NCBI RefSeq assembly: GCF_028368855.1
Contig: NZ_JAQNCY010000016.1
Coordinates: 46,616 to 110,615, forward strand
Direction: 5' to 3'
From: Leisingera sp. SS27
GTDB taxonomy: Bacteria; Pseudomonadota; Alphaproteobacteria; Rhodobacterales; Rhodobacteraceae
Length of the DNA: 64,000 nt
This document shows positions 40,891-50,441 of the stretch, piece after piece. Both the position numbers and the translations under genes were made by a program. The notes under the pieces are model-generated. The model had not been told where the DNA came from and ran no database searches. It saw nothing but the letters and a program-made list of their open reading frames with translations. The first letter of the stretch is position 1; each line of letters starts with the position of its first letter.

Positions 40891-41389
40891 GCTGGTTTTA
40901 ATCCTGCCTGTCCTGGCAATGACCGCTGCCGGTTACTACGGGCTTGCCTTCGGGCGGCTGGTCGTGAATGCGACCGGTAGCCTGAAAGGCAATGCCTACG
41001 CGATGGTGACCTGGCCGTTGGTCCTGCGGCCGGGTACCATCGTCGCGGTTGAAATGCCGGCGGTCCTTGAGGGGAAATTCGGCGGGCATGAGCTTTACCT
41101 GACCAAGCGCATTGCCGGAGTAGCCGGCGATCTTGTCAGCCGCTCGGGCAATAACCTTTGCATCAATGGCATCTGCGTCAAGGGACAGCTGAAGAACGGC
41201 GCGCTTGTCGCACCGCTCTGGCAGGGCGATGTGGTGCCGGACGGCATGATTGCCGTGTTTGGAGACAGCCCGGATAGCCTGGACAGCCGGTATGCTGTGA
41301 TCGGCCCGCGGCCGGTGGCGGAAGTCGTCGCCGCAGGATTTGAAATCCCTTTCCCCCATTGGACAGACCTTGCGGAGCGCTGGAAATGA
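40877..41389 (+). CDS. S26-family signal peptidase (TraF/TrhF type)
   Basis: 170 residues. N-terminal membrane helix, catalytic Ser 35 within NATGSLKG, and the Lys in LTKRIAGVAGD. The FGDSPDSLDSR box is the usual late motif. It processes pilin or other transfer proteins, as TraF does in RP4. Not the thioredoxin-like TraF of F, which is a separate gene here. Overlaps trbI by 14 bp. Confidence 0.85.
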   Translation: MRRSKLVLILPVLAMTAAGYYGLAFGRLVVNATGSLKGNAYAMVTWPLVLRPGTIVAVEMPAVLEGKFGGHELYLTKRIAGVAGDLVSRSGNNLCINGICVKGQLKNGALVAPLWQGDVVPDGMIAVFGDSPDSLDSRYAVIGPRPVAEVVAAGFEIPFPHWTDLAERWK

Positions 41390-42036
41390 CTCATCACCGC
41401 CGCCGTCTTCAAGCTGCTGTTCTGGTTCTCGCTGCTGCCGCAGGGCAGGGGGCGGCCAAGGATCTCGGCACCCACGGCCCTTTGTTCGAGGTGGCTGAAC
41501 CCTCGCTGCTGGACACGATCAAGGACCGGCTCCTGGAAATGGAAGCGGCTGGCGAGCTGGATCAGATGCAGCAGGAAATGCAAGACACCACGCGGGCCTA
41601 TGTGAACCGGCCGCGTCCGGTTCAGGGTATCGGCAAAGCGGAGGAATATGCGGTTTGGGAGGTCGATATGTCGATCACCCTGAAAGAGGATCTGGCGGAC
41701 CATCAGGGCCGGGTCTTCGCCCGCGCTGGCACGGTTGTGAACCCGTTGGCCTATTCCCGCTTCGAAAAGCGCATCGTCCTGCTTGATGGCGACGATCCCG
41801 ACCAGGTGGCCTTTGCGCTGGCAGATGGCGGTGAGTTGGACACACTTCTGGTTCTGGTGAACGGTGATCCGCTGGGCCTGATGCGCGAGCATGGCCGCCG
41901 GTTTTATTTCGACCAGGATGCTGTGCTGGTGAAGCGTTTCGGCATTCGCAATGTGCCTGCCGTGGTGCAGCGCGCGGATCCCGTCATGCAGGTGGAAGAA
42001 ATCGCGCTCGGAAAGGGCGGGGAGGTGCTGCAATGA
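41386..42036 (+). CDS. traW: TraW, pilus assembly protein
   Basis: 216 residues with a signal peptide (AAVLVLAAAAGQGAAKD). Family features are DLGTHGPLFEVAEPSLLDTI near the N terminus and DPLGLMREHGRRFYFDQ later. Periplasmic; cooperates with TraU and TrbC. Start set by the ATGA overlap with the peptidase gene. Confidence 0.9.
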   Translation: MTHHRRRLQAAVLVLAAAAGQGAAKDLGTHGPLFEVAEPSLLDTIKDRLLEMEAAGELDQMQQEMQDTTRAYVNRPRPVQGIGKAEEYAVWEVDMSITLKEDLADHQGRVFARAGTVVNPLAYSRFEKRIVLLDGDDPDQVAFALADGGELDTLLVLVNGDPLGLMREHGRRFYFDQDAVLVKRFGIRNVPAVVQRADPVMQVEEIALGKGGEVLQ

Positions 42037-43022
42037 ACCTTCGCGCTTTGATCCTCGCCTTTGTCTTCGGCCTTGCAGCAACCCAAGCGGCAGCAATTTG
42101 CAACAAGAGGTTTCTGAATCCCATCACGGAAATTTGCTGGGACTGCATTTTTCCTATCTCCATCGGGGGCCTGAGCCTGAGCTTTGGCGCCAGCCGCCCG
42201 GATACGGATAACCAGACCTTCCCGCTCTGCGTCTGCCCGGGTGTTCCGCCCCGGCTTGGCCTTTCCATTGGTCTTTGGGAACCGGCCCGGCTGGTCGATG
42301 TAGCAAATGAGCCCGGCTGCTTCGTGAACATGGGCTTTGAAATGGATTTCGGGCTGCTGTCGCTCGGTAAATCATCAGCCACCCAGCAAAGCGGCGGCAG
42401 CACCGGGTCGCGCTGGCAGGCACATTATTACTTCTATCCGCTGATTTCCTGGCTTGGTGTGGTGGTCGATGGTCTCTGCCAGCAAAGCGCGCAATTCGAT
42501 GTCGCCTATATCTCGGAAATTGACCCGCTCTGGCAAAGTGCGGAGCTGAACAATCTGATCAACCCAGAGGCAATCCTGTTTGCCAATCCGATTGCTCAAG
42601 CGGCCTGTGCTGCCGATTGCACCAAGGCGTCATCCGGCAACTTGCCCATGGATGCGCTGTTCTGGTGCACAGGCTGCGGCGGCTCGATCTACCCGATTCA
42701 GGGCGACGTCGCGGCTCATGTTGGGGGGGTGATGGCAAGCCAGGTGGTTGCAACCAAAATGGTGGCCCGGATGCACCGGCTGCTGATCGCCCGCAAAACA
42801 GCGTCAGAAAGACCACTTTGCCAGACCCAAGTGCAGCCGGTGATCAAGAAAAGCCAGTACCGGATGCAGGTCACGCGCCCGCGCCCCAAAACCTCGGGGC
42901 GGTATGCCTGCGGCCCCATCGGCTTTTCAGCTCAATACGTGGACCGGCTGAGAGAGTTTCCCTTCATGGGGGAATCTTTCGGCTGGCTGTTCTGGAGGAA
43001 GAGAAATTGCTGCGCACTCTGA
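42033..43022 (+). CDS. traU: TraU, DNA transfer protein
   Basis: 329 residues, Cys-rich and secreted (signal peptide ending QAAAIC). TraU features include NPITEICWDCIFPISIGG and CVCPGVPPRLGLSIGLWEP. TraU is mainly needed for DNA transfer rather than pilus formation in F. ATGA overlap with traW. Confidence 0.93.
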   Translation: MNLRALILAFVFGLAATQAAAICNKRFLNPITEICWDCIFPISIGGLSLSFGASRPDTDNQTFPLCVCPGVPPRLGLSIGLWEPARLVDVANEPGCFVNMGFEMDFGLLSLGKSSATQQSGGSTGSRWQAHYYFYPLISWLGVVVDGLCQQSAQFDVAYISEIDPLWQSAELNNLINPEAILFANPIAQAACAADCTKASSGNLPMDALFWCTGCGGSIYPIQGDVAAHVGGVMASQVVATKMVARMHRLLIARKTASERPLCQTQVQPVIKKSQYRMQVTRPRPKTSGRYACGPIGFSAQYVDRLREFPFMGESFGWLFWRKRNCCAL

Positions 43023-43789
43023 CTTTTGCCCTGTCGGTTGGACTGGCGGCTGGATCCGCATTGACTATCACGTCCCTGTCCCTAGGCGCCCAGGAGGCTG
43101 GGGAAGGTGTGACCGAATACGCACCGGGCAGAACCGGGCGGATCACCGCGCCGCTGGCGACCATCGTTGACACCGCCAAACAGCAGGGCGAGGTGCTGCG
43201 GCAGACCCTGCGCCCGCTCGATGAGGCGGAAGGGGCCTTTTCTGACGTCGATTTCGACGGGCTGCGCACCCGCGCTTTGTCGGATCCACGTGTCAGGGCC
43301 TTGCTTGGTGCCGATGCCGCCGGGGGAGCTGCCAGTGACGCGGAAGAGGTGCGGTACGAGGGTGCCACCATCTTCTTGCTGGCTTCTTTCTCGATGCCCA
43401 AGGAGTCATTGCGGCAAATGATGGCTGAAGCCCGGAAATTCGGTCTGCCCATCGTGTTCCGCGGGTTCGTGAACAACTCGGTCTATGAAACTCAAGCAGC
43501 CTTGGAGGAGACGTTCGGCTCTCTGGATGATGCCGTGGGCTTTTCCATCGACCCTACGGTGTTCACCCGTTTCCGCATCGCATCGGTGCCGCAGGTCATT
43601 GCCATGAGTGAAGCGGTCGATGTCTGCGAAACACCTGGCTGCGAAGCGGACCCGGTGCCGTTGCATGACCGGGTGGGCGGCAATGTTCCGGTGGAATTTG
43701 CCCTGCGCCTGATCGCGGAACAAGGGGAGGCCGGCGCTTCGGAGGCCCGGTGGCTGCTTTCCCAGCAGGAGGCCGCAGATGCTGAATAG
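43007..43789 (+). CDS. trbC: TrbC, pilus assembly protein with thioredoxin-like fold
   Basis: 260 residues from a TTG start, chosen because GGAGG lies eight bases upstream and a signal peptide follows (LTFALSVGLAAGSALTITSL). The TrbC domain is seen in TIFLLASFSMPKESLRQMMA and FSIDPTVFTRFRIASVPQVI. Overlaps the end of traU by 16 bp. Confidence 0.85.
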   Translation: MLRTLTFALSVGLAAGSALTITSLSLGAQEAGEGVTEYAPGRTGRITAPLATIVDTAKQQGEVLRQTLRPLDEAEGAFSDVDFDGLRTRALSDPRVRALLGADAAGGAASDAEEVRYEGATIFLLASFSMPKESLRQMMAEARKFGLPIVFRGFVNNSVYETQAALEETFGSLDDAVGFSIDPTVFTRFRIASVPQVIAMSEAVDVCETPGCEADPVPLHDRVGGNVPVEFALRLIAEQGEAGASEARWLLSQQEAADAE

Positions 43790-45239
43790 ATCTCTTTCCC
43801 TTGCCCTGATGGCCGTCCTGCTTGGCACCGGGGCGATTGCGCAATCCTTCATGGACCGCGCGGCGGCTGCAGCCGATGGGTCTGTGAATACGGGCAGCAC
43901 CTTCCGGGATGAAACGATCAACGAGGTGGTGACGCCTTATGAAACCTCCCGGCCGCCAGAGGCGGGCATGAGGCACACCACTTTCGAGGACCGTATTCTG
44001 GAAACCCGCGATGCGGACAAGACCCAAGGCCGGGTTTTGCGCGCCACAGAAGACAGCGCGCTCATCCGTCCGGACATCGACATCGACGGGCAGGGGGAAC
44101 TGTTCGATGACGCCAATTGGGCGCATGAGAATGCAGAGGACATTGCCGGACGGTATTTCAGCAGCGAAACCGGCAGCTGTACCACGCCGGAGGTTCCGGT
44201 GTCTGATGTGCGCGACGAGTTCTGCGAAAGCCTGCCAGCGCGGGAAGAAAAGACCTGCCGCCTGATCCGGAAAATCTGGGTGGACCGTACCGACACTTAC
44301 CGCTGCGACAGGCGCGCCTCGAATTTTGTGCAGGTCTGCGAAAAGACCAATGAATATGAGTGCAAGGTCAACTCGAACCGGGCTGCCTGCATTCGCAGAA
44401 AAGTCCGGATTACCGGCGGTGATGTTACCTGGAGCGGAAAAACCGCGACAATCAGCTTCCCGGCAGCTTCGCCAACCTCGAACGATGGCAGCAGCCATCT
44501 GAAAAAGCATAGGTTTTCCATAGAGGTCTCAGACCGTTTTGCTCCGGATGAAGTTATCATGGAGCACGTTGAGGCCCGGGGCGCTCTGCAGGTATTGGCC
44601 GGGAATACAGTTGTTGGCACGTTCTCCCGCACCCGTACCGGCCACTTCCTGAATGGCCGTGGCAATGCGTGCCCGGCCAATGACACAGACGGCTTGCTTG
44701 TCCCGATGGTCAAATTGGGACCGCCCAGCTTCAACCAAAACCAACGATACAGGTGCTTTTGGGGACCGCCCTTTGGAGGCGGGCGAGTGCAGCCTCTGGC
44801 GGCAATTATCAAGAAACCGCTGGCAGGTGGTGACGCACTGCAGCCACCGGCATCCGGTCCCGGCGTTTTCTCAAGCGGCTGGGATATGCCGGAAGGCCCT
44901 ACTTCCTGGCGGGCAAAAGTCTACAGGCTCGTCGAGCATGGCAACGACAAGATCCTGCAGTGGTTTACCTGCGAACGGCTGGAGCATGAATTCTGCCATC
45001 AAATGCAGGTGCTTACCCCGAGCGAAACCGTCTCGAAAGATGTGCTTCGGTTCATCAATCTGAACACCTATCCCCGGTCCCGCCCGGATCAGGGCCAGCG
45101 GTTCCGCAAAACTGACTTCACAGCGCGCGTTGTCTTCGCCGGTGGGACCTCCAATGGCGGTAGGGCCAAGATTACCATCAAGTTCGATGGTGCCTGCTGC
45201 GACAGCTTCAGAAATGTCGGAGAGGAGGTCTGCGAATGA
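43779..45239 (+). CDS. traN: TraN-like protein, N-terminal half (split TraN)
   Basis: 486 residues, signal peptide ending AIAQS, Cys-rich. Contains the TraN-type segment CESLPAREEKTCRLIRKIWV and repeated CxxxxxYxC patterns, but lacks the usual C-terminal CCG...WG block, which is in the next gene. TraN is the outer-membrane mating-pair stabilisation adhesin. Overlaps both neighbours by a few bases. Confidence 0.75.
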   Translation: MLNRSLSLALMAVLLGTGAIAQSFMDRAAAAADGSVNTGSTFRDETINEVVTPYETSRPPEAGMRHTTFEDRILETRDADKTQGRVLRATEDSALIRPDIDIDGQGELFDDANWAHENAEDIAGRYFSSETGSCTTPEVPVSDVRDEFCESLPAREEKTCRLIRKIWVDRTDTYRCDRRASNFVQVCEKTNEYECKVNSNRAACIRRKVRITGGDVTWSGKTATISFPAASPTSNDGSSHLKKHRFSIEVSDRFAPDEVIMEHVEARGALQVLAGNTVVGTFSRTRTGHFLNGRGNACPANDTDGLLVPMVKLGPPSFNQNQRYRCFWGPPFGGGRVQPLAAIIKKPLAGGDALQPPASGPGVFSSGWDMPEGPTSWRAKVYRLVEHGNDKILQWFTCERLEHEFCHQMQVLTPSETVSKDVLRFINLNTYPRSRPDQGQRFRKTDFTARVVFAGGTSNGGRAKITIKFDGACCDSFRNVGEEVCE

Positions 45240-46537
45240 GCCGCCTTTTCCTTCTTCTCTTTGCTCTCCTGTTCTGGGCTGCCCCCGCCTCGGCCGAAAT
45301 TACCTGCGGAGAAGCCGAATACAGCTGTGTGGAAACAGACACGGCGTCCACAGGCGGCATCCGGCTCACCAGTTATTGTTCCCGAGAGGCAGGAACACGC
45401 TCCTGCCGTGACAGCGCTCCGCTTGATGAATGCACCGCCACGCGCGCCAGTGTTAATTGCACCAGGACCAACCGCCGCTGCGTCGATTACCGCAACGGGA
45501 AATGCCGTCAGTGGCGTCTCACCTATTCCTGCCTGAACGAAGACGACGACATGAGCCCGGCGCGGCTTGTGAACACTGAGTTCGGGCCGACGCAGGAGGA
45601 AATCATCAACCGCTGCGGCAGGTTTGAAGGCAATGAGGAATGCGAGCTGGTTGAAACCATCACCGAGGAGGGGGCCGAAGTCCGCGACATCAACCGCAAG
45701 AGCTTTTCCCGGAGCTGGTGGAAGCGGAAGCGCGTTTACAGTTGCCTGTCCGTTGGCGAAGGCGAAACCACTTGCGGGCCGCTGGAAAGCGATCCGACCT
45801 GCGTTCTGCAGGGCAACACCTGTCTTGCCAGGCGCAATGGTGTCTGCACGAACCGGGAGTATCACTACCGCTGCGGCGTCTCTTCCGGAGATCTGGAGAC
45901 CAGCTGCGAGCCGATCAACGTCTGTGTTGGGGACAACTGCATCGGGGTCGAACAGGAAACTTCTGATGACTTCGGCAGATCTGCCGCCTGGCTGAACGTT
46001 CTGGCTCAGATGCAGGAGGAATACCGGGAACAGGCCGCCACTGATCCGAACGATGTGCGTTTCTTCCAGGGCACCACAATGACCTGCAGTAAGGCGCCGG
46101 GGCGGAATTGCTGCGGGACCGGGGGACTCTTTGGCGGCACCTGCCCGGAATCTGCTGCAATCCTGCGGGACAAGCGGGAAGCGGGTGCGACCTATTTTGT
46201 CGGCGTCACCTGCCAGCAGAAGGTTTTGGGGGCTTGCGTCAAGAAACGCTACCACTACTGCACTTACAACTCGAAATTCGGCCGGGTCTTTGTCGAGGAG
46301 TTCAAAAAGCAAGTTGACGAGGGCTGGGGCACGCCGGGCACAGCAAACTGCGGTTACGTGACCATCGAGGATTTCGGGAATGTGGACATCGAGGAAATGG
46401 ACCTGTCGCCTGTCTTCGGTGACATCATGAGCGATATTCAGGTTCCCGTCGCCGAAGATCTGCAGGATTTCTATGAAGACCGCTTCCCGTCGGCCGACAG
46501 CCAGGCACAGGATGCATTCGGGGAGCTGGGCCAATGA
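45236..46537 (+). CDS. traN: TraN-like protein, C-terminal half with its own signal peptide
   Basis: 433 residues. Own signal peptide (LFLLLFALLFWAAPASAE), many Cys, and the conserved TraN end: RNCCGTGGLFGGTC, YFVGVTCQQKVLGACVKKRY, then FKKQVDEGWGTPG and NVDIEEMDLSPVFGDI. Because both halves have signal peptides and a 4-bp overlap, this looks like gene fission or duplication with specialisation rather than a frameshift. Confidence 0.8.
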   Translation: MSRLFLLLFALLFWAAPASAEITCGEAEYSCVETDTASTGGIRLTSYCSREAGTRSCRDSAPLDECTATRASVNCTRTNRRCVDYRNGKCRQWRLTYSCLNEDDDMSPARLVNTEFGPTQEEIINRCGRFEGNEECELVETITEEGAEVRDINRKSFSRSWWKRKRVYSCLSVGEGETTCGPLESDPTCVLQGNTCLARRNGVCTNREYHYRCGVSSGDLETSCEPINVCVGDNCIGVEQETSDDFGRSAAWLNVLAQMQEEYREQAATDPNDVRFFQGTTMTCSKAPGRNCCGTGGLFGGTCPESAAILRDKREAGATYFVGVTCQQKVLGACVKKRYHYCTYNSKFGRVFVEEFKKQVDEGWGTPGTANCGYVTIEDFGNVDIEEMDLSPVFGDIMSDIQVPVAEDLQDFYEDRFPSADSQAQDAFGELGQ

Positions 46538-46932
46538 ACCGGCGTGCTTTCATTCTGTCCAGCCTCACTGCGGCGGCGGCGCCAGCATTGGCCGGTGCTC
46601 AGGAAAATCCCGGTGTTGGCGTGATCTTCATCGGGGCGTCCTGGTGCTCCTTCTGCAAATCTGCTGCGCCGGTGCTGGCGGCCATGACCCAGCCCGCCGG
46701 CATTCCGGTCCTGGTTGCCTCGCATGACGCCCGGCCGATCCCGCCGTTTGCAGAAGTGACCGATGCCAGAACGCACCCGGTTGCCGCGCAGATCACCGAG
46801 TTCCCCACCACTCTGATCTACTCGCAGGCTGCCGGGGAAATCACAGGCCAGATTACCGGTTACCGCAATGCGCGCCACTTTGCGCAGTCCGTGCGGGCCG
46901 CAGTTCTCGCCGCCGCCGGGAGGACAGGCTGA
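46534..46932 (+). CDS. thioredoxin-like disulfide protein (TrbB-like role)
   Basis: 132 residues with a secretion signal that includes MNRRAFILSS (possibly Tat-type) and a CSFC active site (Cys 38 and 41) in FIGASWCSFCKSAAP; EFPTTLIY supplies the cis-proline. Likely helps fold the Cys-rich TraN and TraU proteins in the periplasm, as TrbB does in F. Confidence 0.8.
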   Translation: MNRRAFILSSLTAAAAPALAGAQENPGVGVIFIGASWCSFCKSAAPVLAAMTQPAGIPVLVASHDARPIPPFAEVTDARTHPVAAQITEFPTTLIYSQAAGEITGQITGYRNARHFAQSVRAAVLAAAGRTG

Positions 46933-47756
46933 TGCTGAAACCGTTGACCCTTGCCGCACTTCTAGCCACTGCAGCCCATCCCGCCAGCGCGGGGCTGGTC
47001 TGCAATGGTGAAGAAGTAGACGGCTGGCACTTCTATTGCGATCCGGAACCTGAGCCTGAGCCGGTCAAACCGGAACCGGCTCCGGAGCCGGAACAGGAAG
47101 CCAGAGAAGAACCCCAGGAGCCGGAGGAACCGAAAGAGCTGACGGCCACCGAGGAGATCGAGGCGTTCCGGGAATACGCCGACGAACTGAAGCACCGCGC
47201 CATTCTCGATCCGACGCCGGAAAATGTGCAGGCGTATATGGAGGTCAACAAGCAGATGGCGCAGCAAGCCGCGCGTTTCGCAGCCGTCTGGCAGCGGGTG
47301 CTGTTCGGCTCGCCCCACCTAGATGCCAATACCCGCCGCCCGCTGACCCAGATGGGCACCAACATCTATCAGGACCAGCGCAATGAGGCGGAGCAGGCAG
47401 CGCTGCGCCGGGCGGCTCAAGAGGCCGGTCTGATCTTTGTCTATGACAACCCCGCGGACTGCCGCTTGTGCCTCGCGCAGGCGCAGATCCTTGACGGCAT
47501 CCGCAACGCCTACGGTGTGGAAATTCTGGCTGTGTCCACCGATGGCAGCTCCATCGAATTTTTCCCGGACGCGGTTCAGGACGCGGGGCAGCTTGAGGCC
47601 CTTCAGCTCGCAGACAAGCCGCGCCCCTTCATCGCCATTGTCGATGCCGCCAGCGGGGAAACCCAGCTGATCGGGGGCGGACTGCTGACAGAGGATCAAA
47701 TTCTGGAGCGCGTCTACGTGGTCCGGGAAGTGCCCATGGGCGAACGGTATCAGTGA
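46932..47756 (+). CDS. traF: TraF, F-type pilus assembly protein
   Basis: 274 residues: signal peptide (AAHPASAG), then a Glu/Pro-rich spacer, the TraF segment NVQAYMEVNKQMAQQAARFA, and a thioredoxin fold with CRLC near 177-180. Periplasmic. Confidence 0.9.
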   Translation: MLKPLTLAALLATAAHPASAGLVCNGEEVDGWHFYCDPEPEPEPVKPEPAPEPEQEAREEPQEPEEPKELTATEEIEAFREYADELKHRAILDPTPENVQAYMEVNKQMAQQAARFAAVWQRVLFGSPHLDANTRRPLTQMGTNIYQDQRNEAEQAALRRAAQEAGLIFVYDNPADCRLCLAQAQILDGIRNAYGVEILAVSTDGSSIEFFPDAVQDAGQLEALQLADKPRPFIAIVDAASGETQLIGGGLLTEDQILERVYVVREVPMGERYQ

Positions 47757-47769
47757 AGGAACAGGCAGA

Positions 47770-49053
47770 ATGGTGTATTTTATCGGCAATATCCCAGTGG
47801 ATCCGGCAACTGACGACGGCCAGAACCTCCTTGGCCGGGCGCATCAGGAACACAGCCGCATTACCTGCGGCTGCCGGAAACCGGCCCCGCAAATGTATGT
47901 GGCCTGCGTGAATGGCCGGTTCATTCTGAAACGGATGCCGGGCACCGGTGCCGAACATGCGACCGGCTGCGAGTCTTTCCTGCCGCCGGAAGATCTTTCG
48001 GGCCTCGGCCAGGTGCAGGGGAGTGCGATCAAGGAAGACCTGGACAGCGGCACCACTACGCTGAAGGTCGATTTCCCTTTGACCATGGGCAGCAAGCGTC
48101 CGGCACCGCCCGCACCTTCGGGAAGAAAGCCGACAGAGGCTAAGGCCAGCCCGCGCAAGCTCGGCCTGTCGAGCCTGCTTCAATACCTGTGGCATGAGGC
48201 AGACTTGGTGAAATGGACCCCGGCAATGCAGGGCAAACGCTGGTGGGGGCCGGTACAGCGAGCGGTTTTGAACGCAGCGGCCGGGAAATCCGCCAAGTCC
48301 CGCGACCTGCGGGATATTCTCTATATTCCGGACTACTGGAAGGCGGAGCGGAAAGATGAAAACGCTGCGCGCCGGGCCAAGCTCCTGCGCGGCCTTCAGG
48401 CGCCTGCGCGCGGCGCAGCTCCATTGGGCCTCCTGGTGGCCGAATACAAAAGCCATGAAGCCACCCGTATGGGCGCGCGCTTTCTGTTCAAACATGCGCC
48501 GGACTGCGCCTTCTTCGCGGAAGAGGACCTGGTGCGGAAGTTTGAGAAGGTGTTTGCCGATCAGCTCATGCTCGCGGATGCCTTAGGCGACGTGCATGTG
48601 ATTGTGATCGCCACCTTCAGCGTTGCGAAAGCCGGATACCCGGTTTTGCGGGAAATCGGCATGATGCTGGTCACTGCAAGCTGGATCCCGTTTGAAGCTA
48701 TCCGCGATTATCAGCTGATCCAGGCCCTGACAGAGAGCAGGCGCGGATTCCTCAAGTCCCAGCGGTTCACGCTCGACCACGAAACCCCGATTGCCTGCGC
48801 GGTGCTGACCGACCTGGAAAGCCCGGTATCGCTGTTCGTTGCTGATCCCTCCGCGGACACCAATGCAGTTGCCGCCCTGCGCGAAGTAGCGGCAGAAGGC
48901 ACCTATCCTGCTTGGCTCTGGCTGGACGAGGACGCGATGCCGGACCTCCCGGAGCAGGTGAGCCATAGGCCGGACAGTCAAACCAGTATCCCCCAAGCAG
49001 CCGCACAAAAAGAGGCAGAAAACAGCCATCAGCAGGAAGAGGCAGGCCAATGA
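47770..49053 (+). CDS. DUF1173 protein inside the tra operon
   Basis: 427 residues. N-terminal signature GRAHQEHSRITCGCR, FILKRMPGTGAEHATGC and EDLSGLGQVQGSAI identify DUF1173. The Cys and His residues could bind metal. No signal peptide, so cytoplasmic. Function unknown; DUF1173 genes are often plasmid-borne. Coupled to traH (ATGA). Confidence 0.85.
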   Translation: MVYFIGNIPVDPATDDGQNLLGRAHQEHSRITCGCRKPAPQMYVACVNGRFILKRMPGTGAEHATGCESFLPPEDLSGLGQVQGSAIKEDLDSGTTTLKVDFPLTMGSKRPAPPAPSGRKPTEAKASPRKLGLSSLLQYLWHEADLVKWTPAMQGKRWWGPVQRAVLNAAAGKSAKSRDLRDILYIPDYWKAERKDENAARRAKLLRGLQAPARGAAPLGLLVAEYKSHEATRMGARFLFKHAPDCAFFAEEDLVRKFEKVFADQLMLADALGDVHVIVIATFSVAKAGYPVLREIGMMLVTASWIPFEAIRDYQLIQALTESRRGFLKSQRFTLDHETPIACAVLTDLESPVSLFVADPSADTNAVAALREVAAEGTYPAWLWLDEDAMPDLPEQVSHRPDSQTSIPQAAAQKEAENSHQQEEAGQ

Positions 49054-50438
49054 AACGCAACCTTCTGAGCCTTTTAACCGCGGCTTCGCTCTGTGCTGCT
49101 GGCCCTGCCGCTGCCGATGTGGGCGACGACTTGAAACAGTTTTGGGAACGCACCGGCGGCGGTGTGAACGTCACCAAGCCGACAGCCTACAAGGGGCAGC
49201 AGGCGGGCTATGCCACGCTGGGGTCTCTTTATCTGCGCACCCGTCCACGAAACAGCCAGCTTGCGGCGATTCAGTTGCCCTCCGTTCGCGCGGGTTGCGG
49301 CGGCATCGACATCTTCGGCGGTGCTTTCTCCTTTATCACCGAGGAAGAGCTTATCGCGCTGATGGAAGCCATCATGCAAAACGCTGCCGGGTTCGCCTTT
49401 GAGCTGGCGCTGGAGAGCCTGTCGCCTGCGGTGCAGGAAATTGTTGCCAAACTCCGGGATCTGATCCAGCAGGTGAATGCGGGCAACATAAACTCCTGCG
49501 AAGCCGGACAGCTGCTTACCGCATCGCTCTGGCCCAAAATGGACGGGGCCTCCCAGCATATCTGCCAAACCATAGGCGGATATAACGGTATTTTTGCAGA
49601 CCGTGTTGCATCCCGCCACGGCTGCGGCACCGGCGGCCAGCATAATTCGACCATGGGCCGCGCAAGCGGAGCATTGGCTGAGCAGGTGCCAACCAATGTG
49701 AACTATGCTTGGCGCGCCGTGAAGAAAAACGACTTCCTTGCTTCCAGCCCGCGCATCGCTGAATTTTTCATGACCCTAACCGGCACGATCATCACGACGG
49801 CCCCGGAAGATGATGACAGCAGCGCCACGCACCGCACCATCCCGCCGCGCGCCCTGTCGCCGGATGCTGCGAAAGCGCTGGTGGAAGGAGGCTCTTACAA
49901 GAGCCTGCGCTGCGATGAAACGAATGAGTGCCTGAACCCGGTCCTCAGGGACAGAAACCTGTCAGCTTCGGATGCGCTGTTTGCGGTGACGGCTGATGCT
50001 ATTCAGGGGCTTTCGGATGCAATCAGCAACGATACCGCTCCGCCGGATGAAGCTATTGCCCTGATCAACCTGACCACCATTCCGGTCTACAAGCACCTGG
50101 TTACCGCCAAGAGCTATAAATACCAGTTTGTTCAGGACGACATCAACTCGATGGCGGAGCTGGTGGCTGTCGATCTGGCGATTGCCTATATCGACGAGGG
50201 TATGAACGAGATCCTGAACTCGGCCGCCAACGTTGATATTGCCGGTGACATCAACAGGGAGTTTCAGGAAACGGTGCGCCAGTCCAAGGCCGTGCTGCAG
50301 GATCTGCGGGCCTCTGCACAACGGAAATACGCGGAAGCCCTTCGCAACCTTGAGCGCCTGAGCCTTGCCAGGGGTGAGCTGGCCGCATCTTCCAATGCGA
50401 TTTTCAGCAACATCATCAATCAGACCGGGGGGCAGTGA
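49050..50438 (+). CDS. traH: TraH, pilus assembly protein
   Basis: 462 residues: signal peptide ending AAADVG, then the TraH start DLKQFWERTGGGVNVTKPTA and RAGCGGIDIFGGAFSFITEE, which is highly characteristic. C-terminal coiled coil (DLRASAQRKYAEALRNLERL). Periplasm/outer membrane. Confidence 0.95.
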   Translation: MKRNLLSLLTAASLCAAGPAAADVGDDLKQFWERTGGGVNVTKPTAYKGQQAGYATLGSLYLRTRPRNSQLAAIQLPSVRAGCGGIDIFGGAFSFITEEELIALMEAIMQNAAGFAFELALESLSPAVQEIVAKLRDLIQQVNAGNINSCEAGQLLTASLWPKMDGASQHICQTIGGYNGIFADRVASRHGCGTGGQHNSTMGRASGALAEQVPTNVNYAWRAVKKNDFLASSPRIAEFFMTLTGTIITTAPEDDDSSATHRTIPPRALSPDAAKALVEGGSYKSLRCDETNECLNPVLRDRNLSASDALFAVTADAIQGLSDAISNDTAPPDEAIALINLTTIPVYKHLVTAKSYKYQFVQDDINSMAELVAVDLAIAYIDEGMNEILNSAANVDIAGDINREFQETVRQSKAVLQDLRASAQRKYAEALRNLERLSLARGELAASSNAIFSNIINQTGGQ

Positions 50439-50441
50439 TCT

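Noticed and set aside
45089..46534. Long open frame (481 codons) on the minus strand
   Set aside because: Antisense to the traN C-terminal gene; the plus-strand protein has a signal peptide and family motifs, and the antisense product has none.
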